Shown: one piece after another, positions 9,351-16,841 of the stretch
How the letters are laid out: each line of letters starts with the position of its first letter
Numbering within the stretch: the first letter of the stretch is position 1
NCBI GenBank assembly: GCA_022797375.1
Contig: JAAWKM010000019.1
Location: 1-38,482 of the forward strand
Length of the DNA: 38,482 nt
Source: Lachnospiraceae bacterium
Lineage (GTDB): Bacteria; Bacillota; Clostridia; Lachnospirales; Lachnospiraceae
Direction: 5' to 3'
Program-made: the position numbers and the translations under genes
Notes under the pieces: generated by a model
What the model was told of the DNA's origin: nothing
Databases searched by the model: none
Seen by the model: the letters and a program-made list of their open reading frames with translations, nothing else

Positions 9351-9453
9351 CAGTTTCCAGTTATATCATTCACTTTGCCAGAAGACAGCAGGTTTCATTA
9401 CTATTTGTGCCATGCAAAGCACGGCATGGGGATTTTTATGAAACGGACGTGTA
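9351..9453 (-). repeat. Inverted right-end fragment of foldback repeat (E2)
   Basis: Starts TTTCCAGTTAT, continues TTGCCAGAAGACAGCAGG and ends with the shared tail GCACGGCATGGGGATTTTTA and TGAAACGGACGTG. The first part is the reverse complement of the right end of copies A and E1. The tail matches 19574-19617 in the opposite orientation. The block at 9241-9255 and the block at 9391-9405 face each other as an inverted repeat. Confidence 0.65.
9408..9437 (+). terminator. Terminator-like hairpin downstream of aroF
   Basis: TGCCATGC, loop AAA, GCACGGCA (one G-T pair), then GGGGATTTTT. It lies within the repeat fragment, 235 bases after aroF, and upstream of the sdpR promoter. The same hairpin occurs reversed at 19599-19617. 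Confidence 0.45.
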
Positions 9454-9470
9454 GCTGGAAATTATTTATA

Positions 9471-9499
9471 TTGCTTATTTATAAATATTATGTTACAAT
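9471..9499 (+). promoter_or_regulatory. Promoter of sdpR-sdpI
   Basis: TTGCTT, 17 bases, TACAAT. The -10 box overlaps the left end of the palindrome at 9495, so a protein bound there would block RNA polymerase. Confidence 0.7.
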
Positions 9500-9528
9500 C
9501 TATTTAAAAATATTTTTAAATAGATTGT
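9495..9528. promoter_or_regulatory. Perfect 34-bp palindromic operator
   Basis: The left half ACAATCTATTTAAAAAT is followed immediately by its exact reverse complement. The palindrome covers the last five bases of the -10 box and the predicted transcription start and stops 11 bases before the sdpR ATG. ArsR/SdpR repressors bind such inverted repeats as dimers, so autorepression by SdpR is the natural reading (inference). Confidence 0.75.
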
Positions 9529-9539
9529 AAAGGACAGTT

Positions 9540-9833
9540 ATGGGAATTGCAAATATTTTTAAGGTACTTTCTGACCAGTCCAGACGGGATATCCTGGTTA
9601 TGCTTAAGGAAGGACAGCTTACAGCAGGTGATATTGCACTAAAACTGGATGTGTCACCTGCGGCACTCTCCTACCATTTAAAATTACTAAAAAACGCCGG
9701 GCTGGTTATAGAATATAAATACAAGAACTATATTTATTATGAATTAAATACTACTGTATTTGATGAAATTATTATGTGGATGCAACAGTTTGGGGGTGAA
9801 GATAATGGAAAAAAGAAAAACAAAGAAGATTAA
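9540..9833 (+). CDS. sdpR: ArsR-family autorepressor, SdpR-like
   Basis: This 97-residue winged-helix regulator has the ArsR layout: FKVLSDQSRRDILVMLKEG (residues 7-25), GDIALKLDVSPAALSYHLKL as the recognition region (31-50), and a wing with IEYKYKNYIYYEL (57-69). It lacks the metal-binding cysteines of ArsR/SmtB sensors and is followed by an SdpI-type membrane protein, which points to the SdpR subgroup. In Bacillus, SdpR represses sdpRI and is relieved when SdpI captures the SdpC toxin. The start has AAAGGA about 6 bases upstream. The gene overlaps sdpI by 29 bases. A 34-bp palindrome sits over its promoter. Confidence 0.85.
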   Translation: MGIANIFKVLSDQSRRDILVMLKEGQLTAGDIALKLDVSPAALSYHLKLLKNAGLVIEYKYKNYIYYELNTTVFDEIIMWMQQFGGEDNGKKKNKED

Positions 9834-10503
9834 ACTTTTATGGATTATTACATTTGTGCCTTTGATTATTACAGCTGCAGTAATACCATTTATGCGTGAC
9901 AAAGTACCTATGCACTATGATTTTAATGGTAATATAGACCGGTGGGGCTCTAAATATGAAAATTTTATTTTCCCAGTTATAATAATTATTTTATCACTAT
10001 TATGGCAGTGCACCATAAACCATTTCAAGAAAAAACAGTCCCAGGACCTGCCAGATAAAGCAAAAAAAGAAGCAGCTGTCAATGAAAAAGTCCTGTATAT
10101 TACAGCTACTGCCATGACAGCAATGTTTTGTATAATACAGTGTGCCATTTTATTTTCTTCATGCAAGGTTTCAGGAAATAGCGTAAAATTAACACCAGTT
10201 TTTTATAAAATTACTAATATATCATCGGGAATTTTTATAATGATTATTGCAAATTTTATTCCTCTTGCAAAAAGAAATTCTGTTCTTGGACTGCGTACTG
10301 CATGGAGTATGGAAAATGACCAGACATGGCTTGCAAGCAACAGGTTCTGTGGCAAATTATTGTTTATAGCCGGAATTGCTATCATTATAGAAACGCTATT
10401 TATAGAAGGGCTTACATCCGTCCTGGTTATGACTGGAATAATTATAGCAGCCAGCATTATATGTGTTATCTACTCATATTATTCATATAAAAAATATAAA
10501 TAA
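9805..10503 (+). CDS. sdpI: SdpI-family membrane protein (immunity-type)
   Basis: A 232-residue membrane protein with about six transmembrane segments (near 10-30, 53-67, 95-118, 140-158, 185-205 and 208-228). An N-terminal DUF1648-like stretch (MHYDFNGNIDRWGSK, residues 35-49) lies between the first two. The SdpI signature GLRTAWSMENDQTWLASN with FCGKL follows before the last two segments. In Bacillus, SdpI protects against the SdpC toxin and sequesters SdpR. No sdpC-like gene is nearby, so here it may give immunity to toxins of others or act in stress signalling. The ATG at 9805, with GGGGGTG upstream, is preferred over an ATG 15 codons earlier inside sdpR. Confidence 0.85.
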   Translation: MEKRKTKKIKLLWIITFVPLIITAAVIPFMRDKVPMHYDFNGNIDRWGSKYENFIFPVIIIILSLLWQCTINHFKKKQSQDLPDKAKKEAAVNEKVLYITATAMTAMFCIIQCAILFSSCKVSGNSVKLTPVFYKITNISSGIFIMIIANFIPLAKRNSVLGLRTAWSMENDQTWLASNRFCGKLLFIAGIAIIIETLFIEGLTSVLVMTGIIIAASIICVIYSYYSYKKYK

Positions 10504-10688
10504 TTATATGTATCTGCCACTGGTACACTGGAGCATGTTTTAAAGATGTTTTCTGCCAGATGTACGTCACAGTTTATGGAATATTTGTGCCAGATAAAAG
10601 AAACATAGTGGCTATACTTCTTGGATTTGACGCAAAAATTGCACAAACCTGGGCGTACAGACTGACGGAATGGATTTTCAGACATTCC

Positions 10689-10973
10689 CTAATAATTAAC
10701 CTTTTCAAAATCATGGTTGGGGTCTTCCCCAATACGTACAATAGCATTATACACACATGCTGTTATTTCTGCATCCATTTGTATTGTAGATGCATCAAAT
10801 TTATGTATCAGTTCCCCTGCCAACGAATGGACATACCTTGGTGGAAGCCTGTTCAGCGCATATGCAGCAATATCAATCCTGCACTGGTCACATTTACAAA
10901 AGTCCGTTGTCTGCCACAACTGGTCTATCTTTGTTAATACAGTTTCCTCCATCATATTTGTTAAACCTTCCAT
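10689..10973 (-). CDS. comFB: ComFB-family protein
   Basis: A 94-residue protein matching the late-competence ComFB family: MEETVLTKIDQLWQ, then a cysteine group FCKCDQCRIDIAAYALN (C26, C28, C31) and LPPRYVHS. Bacillus comFB lies between comFA and comFC and is not needed for transformation. In other bacteria, members of the family have been linked to cyclic-dinucleotide binding. No comF neighbours occur here, so a role in DNA uptake should not be assumed. The start has TAGGAG 6 bases upstream. It follows the amidase gene by 117 bases, where a possible separate promoter lies. Confidence 0.75.
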   Translation of the reverse strand: MEGLTNMMEETVLTKIDQLWQTTDFCKCDQCRIDIAAYALNRLPPRYVHSLAGELIHKFDASTIQMDAEITACVYNAIVRIGEDPNHDFEKVNY

Positions 10974-11037
10974 TTGCTACTCCTATCTGACGTATACGCC
11001 TGTAACATTGTTACCAGATATAATTGTTTCCTGATAC

Positions 11038-11066
11038 TATATATTTTACTCCCAAATACCAAGCAA
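11038..11066 (-). promoter_or_regulatory. Possible promoter of comFB
   Basis: Minus strand TTGCTT, 17 bases, TATATA, in the gap between the amidase stop and the comFB start. A 13-bp inverted repeat, GTAACA-T-TGTTAC, lies 24 bases downstream at 11002-11014 and could be a binding site. Confidence 0.35.
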
Positions 11067-11089
11067 TTCAAGCTAAAATTACAAATTTA

Positions 11090-12076
11090 TTAATAACCAA
11101 AGTAACTGTCTATGCCATCTGCCATGCCTTTTGCCATTTTATTCTGGAATGCGTTCTTCTGCATTTTCTTGTCTTCTGTGCCGTTACTCATAAATCCCAT
11201 TTCAATAAGAGTAACTGGTATTTCACTCCAGTTAGTTCCTGTAAGGTCATCCCTTATAATACATCCCCTGTTCCTAAAACCTGTTACATCACAGTAACTA
11301 TTGAGGACTGCTTTTGAGAGTTTCAAGGATTTTTTGCTAAGTTTTCCAACATATGGGTTAGATTTGGAAGGATAGAGTGCACTTGCACCTCTTGCAGAGG
11401 AAGATGCTGCACTGTCACCATGAATACGTATATAAATATCAGAACCACTTTTATTTGCCTTTACAGCACGTTTTTTATTACTGATATTGACATTATTCTT
11501 TGTACGCACCATATATACTTCATATCCCCTGTCAACCAGTTCTTTTTGCAGCTTTTTGGCAACATCAAGTGTAAGCTGGTATTCTGGCACACCTGTTGCA
11601 ACACCTGTTGCACCCCCTGCTACCTTAGCTTTCTTAACAGAAGAACCTGGTCCTGCAGGCTCTGTTGAACTATCACCCTGTTTCTGGTGTCCCGCATCTA
11701 TTGCAATTTTTTTCTTGCCCTCAATATCAACAGTGTATGAAATTATATCATTTGCACCTTTTGCATAAACAGTTACCTTTCCTGCCCTTTTGCCTTGCAA
11801 TACACCATTCTGGCTTATAGAAGCGCGTTTTCTGTTAGATACGGACCATATAATGTCTTCCTTTCCGCCTTCTACAGCAAACCTTGATTTACTGCCAGCC
11901 TTAAGAGAAGATATTGTCTGTGAAAATACAAGTTTCTCTGTCTGCTCCTCTGTTTCAGCAGCACTTGAAACATTAAGGCTGCTGCTTATCTTACTTATAC
12001 CTAATGTAGTAACTGCAATAACAGACAGGACTATAATCCCTGCCATAAGTGTTATTTCACGTTTTAAATCCTTCAT
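11090..12076 (-). CDS. N-acetylmuramoyl-L-alanine amidase (Amidase_3) with N-terminal Ig-like domain
   Basis: A wall hydrolase that cuts the bond between N-acetylmuramic acid and the stem peptide. An N-terminal membrane anchor or uncleaved signal lies at residues 9-30. Residues 48-118 look like a bacterial Ig-like (BIG2) domain (WSVSNRKRASISQNGVLQG). The catalytic domain starts KKIAIDAGHQ and has the expected zinc ligands H130, E165 (in PEYQLT) and H219 (IRIHGDSA, where IHADA/IHANA is commoner), plus the catalytic-type glutamate E292 in LIEMGFMSN. The start has GAGGTT 5 bases upstream. The gene follows lepB by 65 bases and is probably in the same transcript. It is exported and acts outside the membrane. 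Confidence 0.92.
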   Translation of the reverse strand: MKDLKREITLMAGIIVLSVIAVTTLGISKISSSLNVSSAAETEEQTEKLVFSQTISSLKAGSKSRFAVEGGKEDIIWSVSNRKRASISQNGVLQGKRAGKVTVYAKGANDIISYTVDIEGKKKIAIDAGHQKQGDSSTEPAGPGSSVKKAKVAGGATGVATGVPEYQLTLDVAKKLQKELVDRGYEVYMVRTKNNVNISNKKRAVKANKSGSDIYIRIHGDSAASSSARGASALYPSKSNPYVGKLSKKSLKLSKAVLNSYCDVTGFRNRGCIIRDDLTGTNWSEIPVTLIEMGFMSNGTEDKKMQKNAFQNKMAKGMADGIDSYFGY

Positions 12077-12141
12077 TATAACCTCATTCCCGCGCCACCC
12101 TGCGCATATTTTCTTTTAATATACCTGTAGAGCCTGCCTTG

Positions 12142-12804
12142 TTATTCAAATGTACCAAACTCTGACAATGGGTATATCCTTAATATTGCCCTTCCTTCTA
12201 TATTTTCACGCTTAACGGGCCCTACATCTTCATACCGGCTGTCGTCGCTGACAGTACGGTTATCGCCAAGTACAAAAAACTCATCATCACCAAGCTTTAT
12301 TGGTTTTTCTGCTATACCTGGGTCCGTAATAGGGTCTTTCCCAAAATTCTCTTCTATCTTTTCACCATTTATATAGATATCTGCACCTTTAATCTGCACA
12401 GTTTCCCCAGGAAGCCCTATTACTCTTTTAATAAAATAATCTTTGCTGTCACGCCCATGAGGATAAAAAACTATTACATCAAACCTGTCAGGGTCAGTAA
12501 AATGGTATGAAACTTTCTCAACCAGCAGGTTCTCTCCATTTTTTAATGTATTCATCATTGATTTTCCATCAACAATAGTCCTTTGCAGCACATATTTAGG
12601 CACAAACGCTACACATATAACAATTATCGCAATATAAACACATAATTCAATTATACTGTTGCGCATCCTTTTGCCAGCAGGTATTTCCTCTTGTTTCTTT
12701 TTATTTTCATCTGCAGGCTCCGGCCCGCTGTCTTTTGTATAATTTTCTTCTGTGCCCTGTACACTGTCACGTGTATCTTCTATACTATTAAATCCATTAT
12801 CCAT
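12142..12804 (-). CDS. lepB: Type I signal peptidase
   Basis: Removes signal peptides from secreted proteins at the outer face of the membrane. The 220-residue protein has an acidic cytoplasmic tail of about 45 residues, one membrane segment near 50-68, then the S26 catalytic boxes: GKSMMNTL with Ser82, FIKRVIGLPGE with Lys127, and the late box FVLGDNRTVSDDSRYEDVG. The single N-terminal segment is typical of Gram-positive enzymes. The acidic N-tail is longer than usual. It lies 20 bases after rpoZ and likely shares its transcript. Several exported proteins in this window (32158, 32773) are plausible substrates. Confidence 0.94.
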   Translation of the reverse strand: MDNGFNSIEDTRDSVQGTEENYTKDSGPEPADENKKKQEEIPAGKRMRNSIIELCVYIAIIVICVAFVPKYVLQRTIVDGKSMMNTLKNGENLLVEKVSYHFTDPDRFDVIVFYPHGRDSKDYFIKRVIGLPGETVQIKGADIYINGEKIEENFGKDPITDPGIAEKPIKLGDDEFFVLGDNRTVSDDSRYEDVGPVKRENIEGRAILRIYPLSEFGTFE

Positions 12805-12824
12805 TATAATACCACCTATAATAA

Positions 12825-13295
12825 TTAATCCTCTACAACATCCGCCAGCCCGCTTCCAGCTGCTTCTTCTGCTGTTGCTGTGATTGTATCTGCCATATCT
12901 TCAGCAGCATTGTCTGCTTCTGGCGCAGTTTCTATAGCTGCCGCCTCTCCTGCTATTTCCAGGACTTCTTCATCTGCTTCACTGGTATCTTCTTCTGTCT
13001 GCACCGGAACATCTTCTGCTGCCCTTTCAGCCTCTGCTGCTTTCCTTGCTTCCACTTCTGCTGCTTCCTCTTCACTCAAAATGCGGATTTTAGAATTATT
13101 AAGTTCATCAATAGCAATAGAGAGAGGTTTTGGACATTTTGGTGATACATATGACTCTGCACCATCTATAATCTGGCGTGCCCTCTTTGAAGTTGCAAGG
13201 ACTATAGAATACCTGCTGTTTACAACGGGTGCTTCACCAGTCTCAACCTCACTATTAACTAACTTCATTAAATCTGTGTATGATGGATGTAACAT
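12825..13295 (-). CDS. rpoZ: RNA polymerase omega subunit with acidic C-terminal extension
   Basis: Omega helps beta-prime fold and assemble into core polymerase. Residues 1-75 carry the family features: MLHPSYTDLMKLVNS, SRYSIVLATSKRARQIID, and PKPLSIAIDELNNSKIRI. Bacterial omega is usually 60-90 residues, but this one has 156. The extra 80 residues are almost all A, E, D, T and S, with very few basic residues, so they should be acidic and disordered. The start has AAAGGAGA 5 bases upstream. The gene lies 124 bases after gmk and 20 bases before lepB. The tail is in one open frame with no sign of a sequencing error. Confidence 0.9.
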   Translation of the reverse strand: MLHPSYTDLMKLVNSEVETGEAPVVNSRYSIVLATSKRARQIIDGAESYVSPKCPKPLSIAIDELNNSKIRILSEEEAAEVEARKAAEAERAAEDVPVQTEEDTSEADEEVLEIAGEAAAIETAPEADNAAEDMADTITATAEEAAGSGLADVVED

Positions 13296-13383
13296 AAAAT
13301 TCTCCTTTCAGCTTAAAAAAATTAAATATTAATATTACATTACACATTATTATCCACTATATCTATTATTTATTCCTGCCTTC

Positions 13384-13392
13384 ATTATAACA
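13384..13392 (-). promoter_or_regulatory. Possible extended -10 promoter of rpoZ-lepB
   Basis: Minus strand TGTTATAAT, an extended -10 box, in the 124-base gap between gmk and rpoZ. No good -35 box was found. It would let rpoZ, lepB and the amidase be expressed apart from gmk. Confidence 0.35.
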
Positions 13393-13419
13393 GACAACAG
13401 TACTTACCGCCTGTTTAAA

Positions 13420-14043
13420 TTATTGGCTGTAACTGGCAAAATCCATGCTTATATCACTTATAAGCTGCTGCTGGTTATTCTTTGTAAAATGTAATGACTG
13501 GAGAAGGCAGTGCATCTGTTCCACACACTCCTCTAATCCGTCATTTACAATAATATAATCATATTCTTTCATATAGCTGCATTCTTCAGATGCCCTGGCA
13601 ATCCTTTTTTTAATAACTTCTTCTGTTTCGGTGCCACGTTTAAAAAGCCTTCTTTCAAGTTCTGCTACATGTGGTGGTGTAATAAATACAAGTGAAACAT
13701 CTGGAAAATCCTTTTTAACTTTCATTGCACCCTGCATCTCTATTTCAAGAAGTACATCCCTGCCATTTTCTATCTGGCTGTAAACATAATCTTTTGGTGT
13801 ACCATAATAATTATCTACATATTTTGCATATTCTATAAACTTACCATCTTTTATCATCTGTTCAAATTCTTCTTTTGTCTTAAAGAAATAATTCTTTCCT
13901 TCTTCCTCTCCCTCTCTTGGCTGTCTTGTTGTTGCAGATACAGAAACTGCATAACCATACTTTTTAACAAGCTCATTTACAACAGTACCTTTACCTGCGC
14001 CAGAAAATCCCGAAATAACCGCAATTATTCCCTTTTTAGGCAT
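13420..14043 (-). CDS. gmk: Guanylate kinase
   Basis: Phosphorylates GMP to GDP with ATP in guanine nucleotide synthesis. The 207-residue product starts MPKKGIIAVISGFSGAGKGT, with the P-loop at residues 11-20, then the GMP-binding region SATTRQPREGEEEGKNYFF and GTPKDYV, and the IEMQGAMKVK stretch where most family members have D before the VQG-like motif. Length fits the family. I chose the ATG at 14043, with AAGGAG about 8 bases before it. The ATG two codons earlier (14049) is only 2-3 bases from that site. The start overlaps the remA stop by 8 bases, so the two are probably translationally coupled. The order yicC-remA-gmk-rpoZ is the common Firmicutes arrangement. Confidence 0.95.
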   Translation of the reverse strand: MPKKGIIAVISGFSGAGKGTVVNELVKKYGYAVSVSATTRQPREGEEEGKNYFFKTKEEFEQMIKDGKFIEYAKYVDNYYGTPKDYVYSQIENGRDVLLEIEMQGAMKVKKDFPDVSLVFITPPHVAELERRLFKRGTETEEVIKKRIARASEECSYMKEYDYIIVNDGLEECVEQMHCLLQSLHFTKNNQQQLISDISMDFASYSQ

Positions 14044-14299
14044 CTTCATTGCTCCTTTCTGCCGTCTGTAACCCCTCCGCCCTGTTCTCTATAGTTTCAG
14101 AAAGCAGTGCAGAAAGTACTATATGGCCGCTTTCCATAACAAGCACACACTTTGTTTTACGTCCGCAAGTAGCATCAACTGCAAGGTTATTATCTTTTGC
14201 CGCCTGGACCATGCGCTTTATAGGCGCTGCATCTGCTTTTATAATACTTACCACTTTATCCATATTTACTACATTGCCATATCCAATATTTACTAACAT
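14036..14299 (-). CDS. remA: RemA-family DNA-binding regulator (DUF370)
   Basis: An 87-residue protein of the RemA/DUF370 family. It has MLVNIGYGNVVNMDKVVSII at the start, the basic stretch PIKRMVQAAKDNN, and the invariant-looking DATCGRKTKCVLVMESGH. In Bacillus, RemA activates matrix and osmoprotection genes as a ring-shaped DNA-binding oligomer. In clostridia its targets are not known to me. The start has GAGGAGG 5 bases upstream. The C-terminal 15 residues beyond the core are not conserved and overlap gmk. The gene sits between yicC and gmk, as in many Firmicutes. Confidence 0.92.
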   Translation of the reverse strand: MLVNIGYGNVVNMDKVVSIIKADAAPIKRMVQAAKDNNLAVDATCGRKTKCVLVMESGHIVLSALLSETIENRAEGLQTAERSNEDA

Positions 14300-14313
14300 A
14301 TACCTCCTCTTTC

Positions 14314-15192
14314 CTACTCGATATTCTGTATCTGCTCGCGTATCTTTTCAATTCCAGTCTTTAAATCAATAGCTATGCCAGACAAGCTTGCATCATTTGA
14401 TTTGGAAAGAATTGTGTTGGCTTCCCTGTTCATCTCCTGTGCGATAAAATCAAGTTTACGCCCTGCAGGTTCACCCTTGGACAAGGTATTTTCCATATTG
14501 GCAATATGGCTTCTTAAACGTACTGTTTCCTCATCAACACATATTTTATCCGCAAAGACAATAATCTCTGTGGCAAGTACCCCTTCATCTATTTTTGTAT
14601 CACTGGTTAATTCAGCAACCTTGTCCATAAGTTTCTGTCTGTATTCTGCCACTATCTGTGGTGAACGTTCCTCTATCTGCCCTGTAAGTACCTTGATTCC
14701 CTCAAGCTTGGTTTTTATATCATTATACAGGTCTGCCCCTTCCCTCTCACGTGTTTCAACAAAACGCTGGCATGCCTTATGTACTGCATCCTGCACTATA
14801 TTAAATTCACCACCCGCATCTTTACTTGCATCTTCAAGTGTAACTACTTCTGGAAATCTTGCAAGCATTGACGCAGTCAGGCATTCTTCTATTCCAAATT
14901 CCTCTGATGCCTGTTTTACTGCTCTCATATAGCCCTCTGCAACAGAATGGTTATACCTTACAGAAGAAGAACTGGCAGAATAATCATCATAACTAATAAA
15001 TATATCTATTTTACCACGTGCCGCATATTGTTTAACAATATTCCTGATATCATTTTCAAATATACTGAACTTCTTAGGCTGTTTTACACTTAAATCACAA
15101 TACCTGTGGTTTACTGATTTTATTTCAACACTGATTTTATAATTACAGCCCTCCGTTTCATAACGGCCAAATCCTGTCATACTTTTAACCAT
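14314..15192 (-). CDS. YicC-family endoribonuclease
   Basis: A 292-residue protein with the YicC hallmarks: MVKSMTGFGR at the start and RKLDFIAQEMNREANTILSK near the end (the DUF1732 C-terminal part), with acidic GVLATEIIVFADKICVDEE between. Members cut RNA and have been tied to small-RNA decay in Escherichia coli. The role in Firmicutes is unclear. The ATG at 15192 has GGAGG 5 bases upstream and gives the family's N-terminus. An ATG five codons further up is less likely. It heads the yicC-remA-gmk block, 14 bases before remA. Confidence 0.93.
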   Translation of the reverse strand: MVKSMTGFGRYETEGCNYKISVEIKSVNHRYCDLSVKQPKKFSIFENDIRNIVKQYAARGKIDIFISYDDYSASSSSVRYNHSVAEGYMRAVKQASEEFGIEECLTASMLARFPEVVTLEDASKDAGGEFNIVQDAVHKACQRFVETREREGADLYNDIKTKLEGIKVLTGQIEERSPQIVAEYRQKLMDKVAELTSDTKIDEGVLATEIIVFADKICVDEETVRLRSHIANMENTLSKGEPAGRKLDFIAQEMNREANTILSKSNDASLSGIAIDLKTGIEKIREQIQNIE

Positions 15193-15293
15193 AACTTCCT
15201 CCAGCATACATTTACCAACTGCCTGGTACCTGCAACATGTGCCAGGCTTATTTTATCTGATATAACTGGTTAATTATAAGGTAAAGCCTTCAA

Positions 15294-16721
15294 TTAGTCA
15301 AGCTGGTCATCTTTATTTTTTTTATTGTCTTTCTTGTCATTTTTCTTATCTGCTTTCTTTATATTAACAACTGCCTTTTTTAATTTATTGTCAGTCTTTT
15401 TCTTTTTGCTGTTCAGTTCCATGCTTGTATATTTCACATATTGCATGCCATTGGCTGACTCTTCTATGCTTTTAAGGTCAATATATTCCCATGTGTTCTC
15501 TGAAAGTTCTTTTTTGCGCAGTTTCATTGAAATAAAATCCTTAATTATACGGTAAATCACAGCAAAGAGCGGACACCCCACAAGCATTCCCATTATTCCC
15601 CAGAAACCACCAAAAAGCAATATTGAAAAAAGTACCCAGAACGCAGACAGGCCTGTTGATTCACCAAGTATAGCCGGCCCTATAATATTGCCATCCAGCT
15701 GCTGTATTACTATAATTAATATAAGAAAATAAAGCGCCTGCTTTGGGTCAACCAGCAATATTAATAATGCGCTAGGTACTGCACCAATATACGGGCCGAA
15801 TACTGGTATAACATTTGTCACGCCAACTATTACACTTACAAGCATTGTATATGGAAGTTTAAGTATACTCATTGCAATAAAACATATCAAGCCTATTATT
15901 GCTGAATCAACAATTTTTCCAGAGATAAAACCACTGAACATATTGTTGGAAACCCTTACATAATATATAACCATATCTGCATTGCGCTTTTTAAAAAGCC
16001 CATATACTATCTTTTTAGCCTGTGCTGCAAAAACCCTTTTGCTTCCTAAAAGATAGATTGCTACAATAAGCCCGATAAAAAGATTGTAAAGTACACTAAG
16101 AAATGCAGCTACACCACTTGCAAACTGCTTAGCATATGTATTTAAATTAGGCAGAAGTTCTGTACGCAGCCATGGGATTACTTCTGAAGTCATCTTTTCA
16201 TCCAGGAACTTAGTGCCCTGTAAAACAGCTTCCTGCATTGTATCTGCAATAAAACGGTTATTTTCTATCTTCTCCACAAGTTCCTTATAATAGGCATCTA
16301 CTTGTCCTGGCAGGTTATTCACAAGTGCGACCATAGTAGTAATAATTTGTGGTATAATCATTATAAACAATACTACGATTATAAGAATTCCTGTAACCAG
16401 TGCAAGCGTAATTGTAATACCGTTAAGCAAACTCTTTTTCTTTTCGGGAAACTCTTTGCCTTTCCTTTCATATACTGCCATAATCCAGCGCTGGTACATT
16501 TTCATAAGCGGATTGAGTATATATGCTATTACAGCACCATAAATTACAGGCTTAAGTATACCTGCAACATAAGAAATGTATCCAAATATATTATCCAGGT
16601 TGACTGTAACCAGATAAAGCACCAGGGCAGTTACCACCACAAGGAACAGTCCGAGCCATCTCCCAAAGGCTTTCTTGAAAATTCCTGTCTCCTGTGTATT
16701 ACTCTCCTTCATACCTGACAT
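15294..16721 (-). CDS. AI-2E family transporter (YtvI/TqsA-type membrane protein)
   Basis: A 475-residue polytopic membrane protein. Hydrophobic segments cluster near residues 18-80, then around 100-125 (ITLALVTGILIIVVLFIMII), and again between about 190 and 365. The family block VIPVFGPYIGAVPSALLILL and the stretch GNIIGPAILGESTGLSAFWV identify the AI-2E/PerM family. Members have been proposed to export autoinducer-2 or to exchange ions, and the substrate here is unknown. The last 50 residues are very lysine-rich (KKKKTDNKLKKAVVNIKK) and should be cytoplasmic. The start at 16721 has AAAGGAG 5 bases upstream and is preferred to an ATG 13 codons earlier. It is 101 bases upstream of yicC. Confidence 0.88.
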   Translation of the reverse strand: MSGMKESNTQETGIFKKAFGRWLGLFLVVVTALVLYLVTVNLDNIFGYISYVAGILKPVIYGAVIAYILNPLMKMYQRWIMAVYERKGKEFPEKKKSLLNGITITLALVTGILIIVVLFIMIIPQIITTMVALVNNLPGQVDAYYKELVEKIENNRFIADTMQEAVLQGTKFLDEKMTSEVIPWLRTELLPNLNTYAKQFASGVAAFLSVLYNLFIGLIVAIYLLGSKRVFAAQAKKIVYGLFKKRNADMVIYYVRVSNNMFSGFISGKIVDSAIIGLICFIAMSILKLPYTMLVSVIVGVTNVIPVFGPYIGAVPSALLILLVDPKQALYFLILIIVIQQLDGNIIGPAILGESTGLSAFWVLFSILLFGGFWGIMGMLVGCPLFAVIYRIIKDFISMKLRKKELSENTWEYIDLKSIEESANGMQYVKYTSMELNSKKKKTDNKLKKAVVNIKKADKKNDKKDNKKNKDDQLD

Positions 16722-16841
16722 ATCTTCTCCTTTTCTGCAGGCATAATATGCCGCCTGCATTTATTTTTATCTATTATTACTATACTTTTTTTCCGGGTAT
16801 TTTGCAACATAAAATTACTTTTTACACATGTATGGTTTATA

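Noticed and set aside
10560-10937. Open frame of 125 codons opposite comFB
   Set aside because: It is antisense to comFB, which has a good ribosome binding site and family motifs; no start signal of its own.
12880-13332. Open frame of 150 codons antisense to rpoZ, rich in S and A
   Set aside because: Shadow of the biased GCN/GAN codons of the acidic omega tail.
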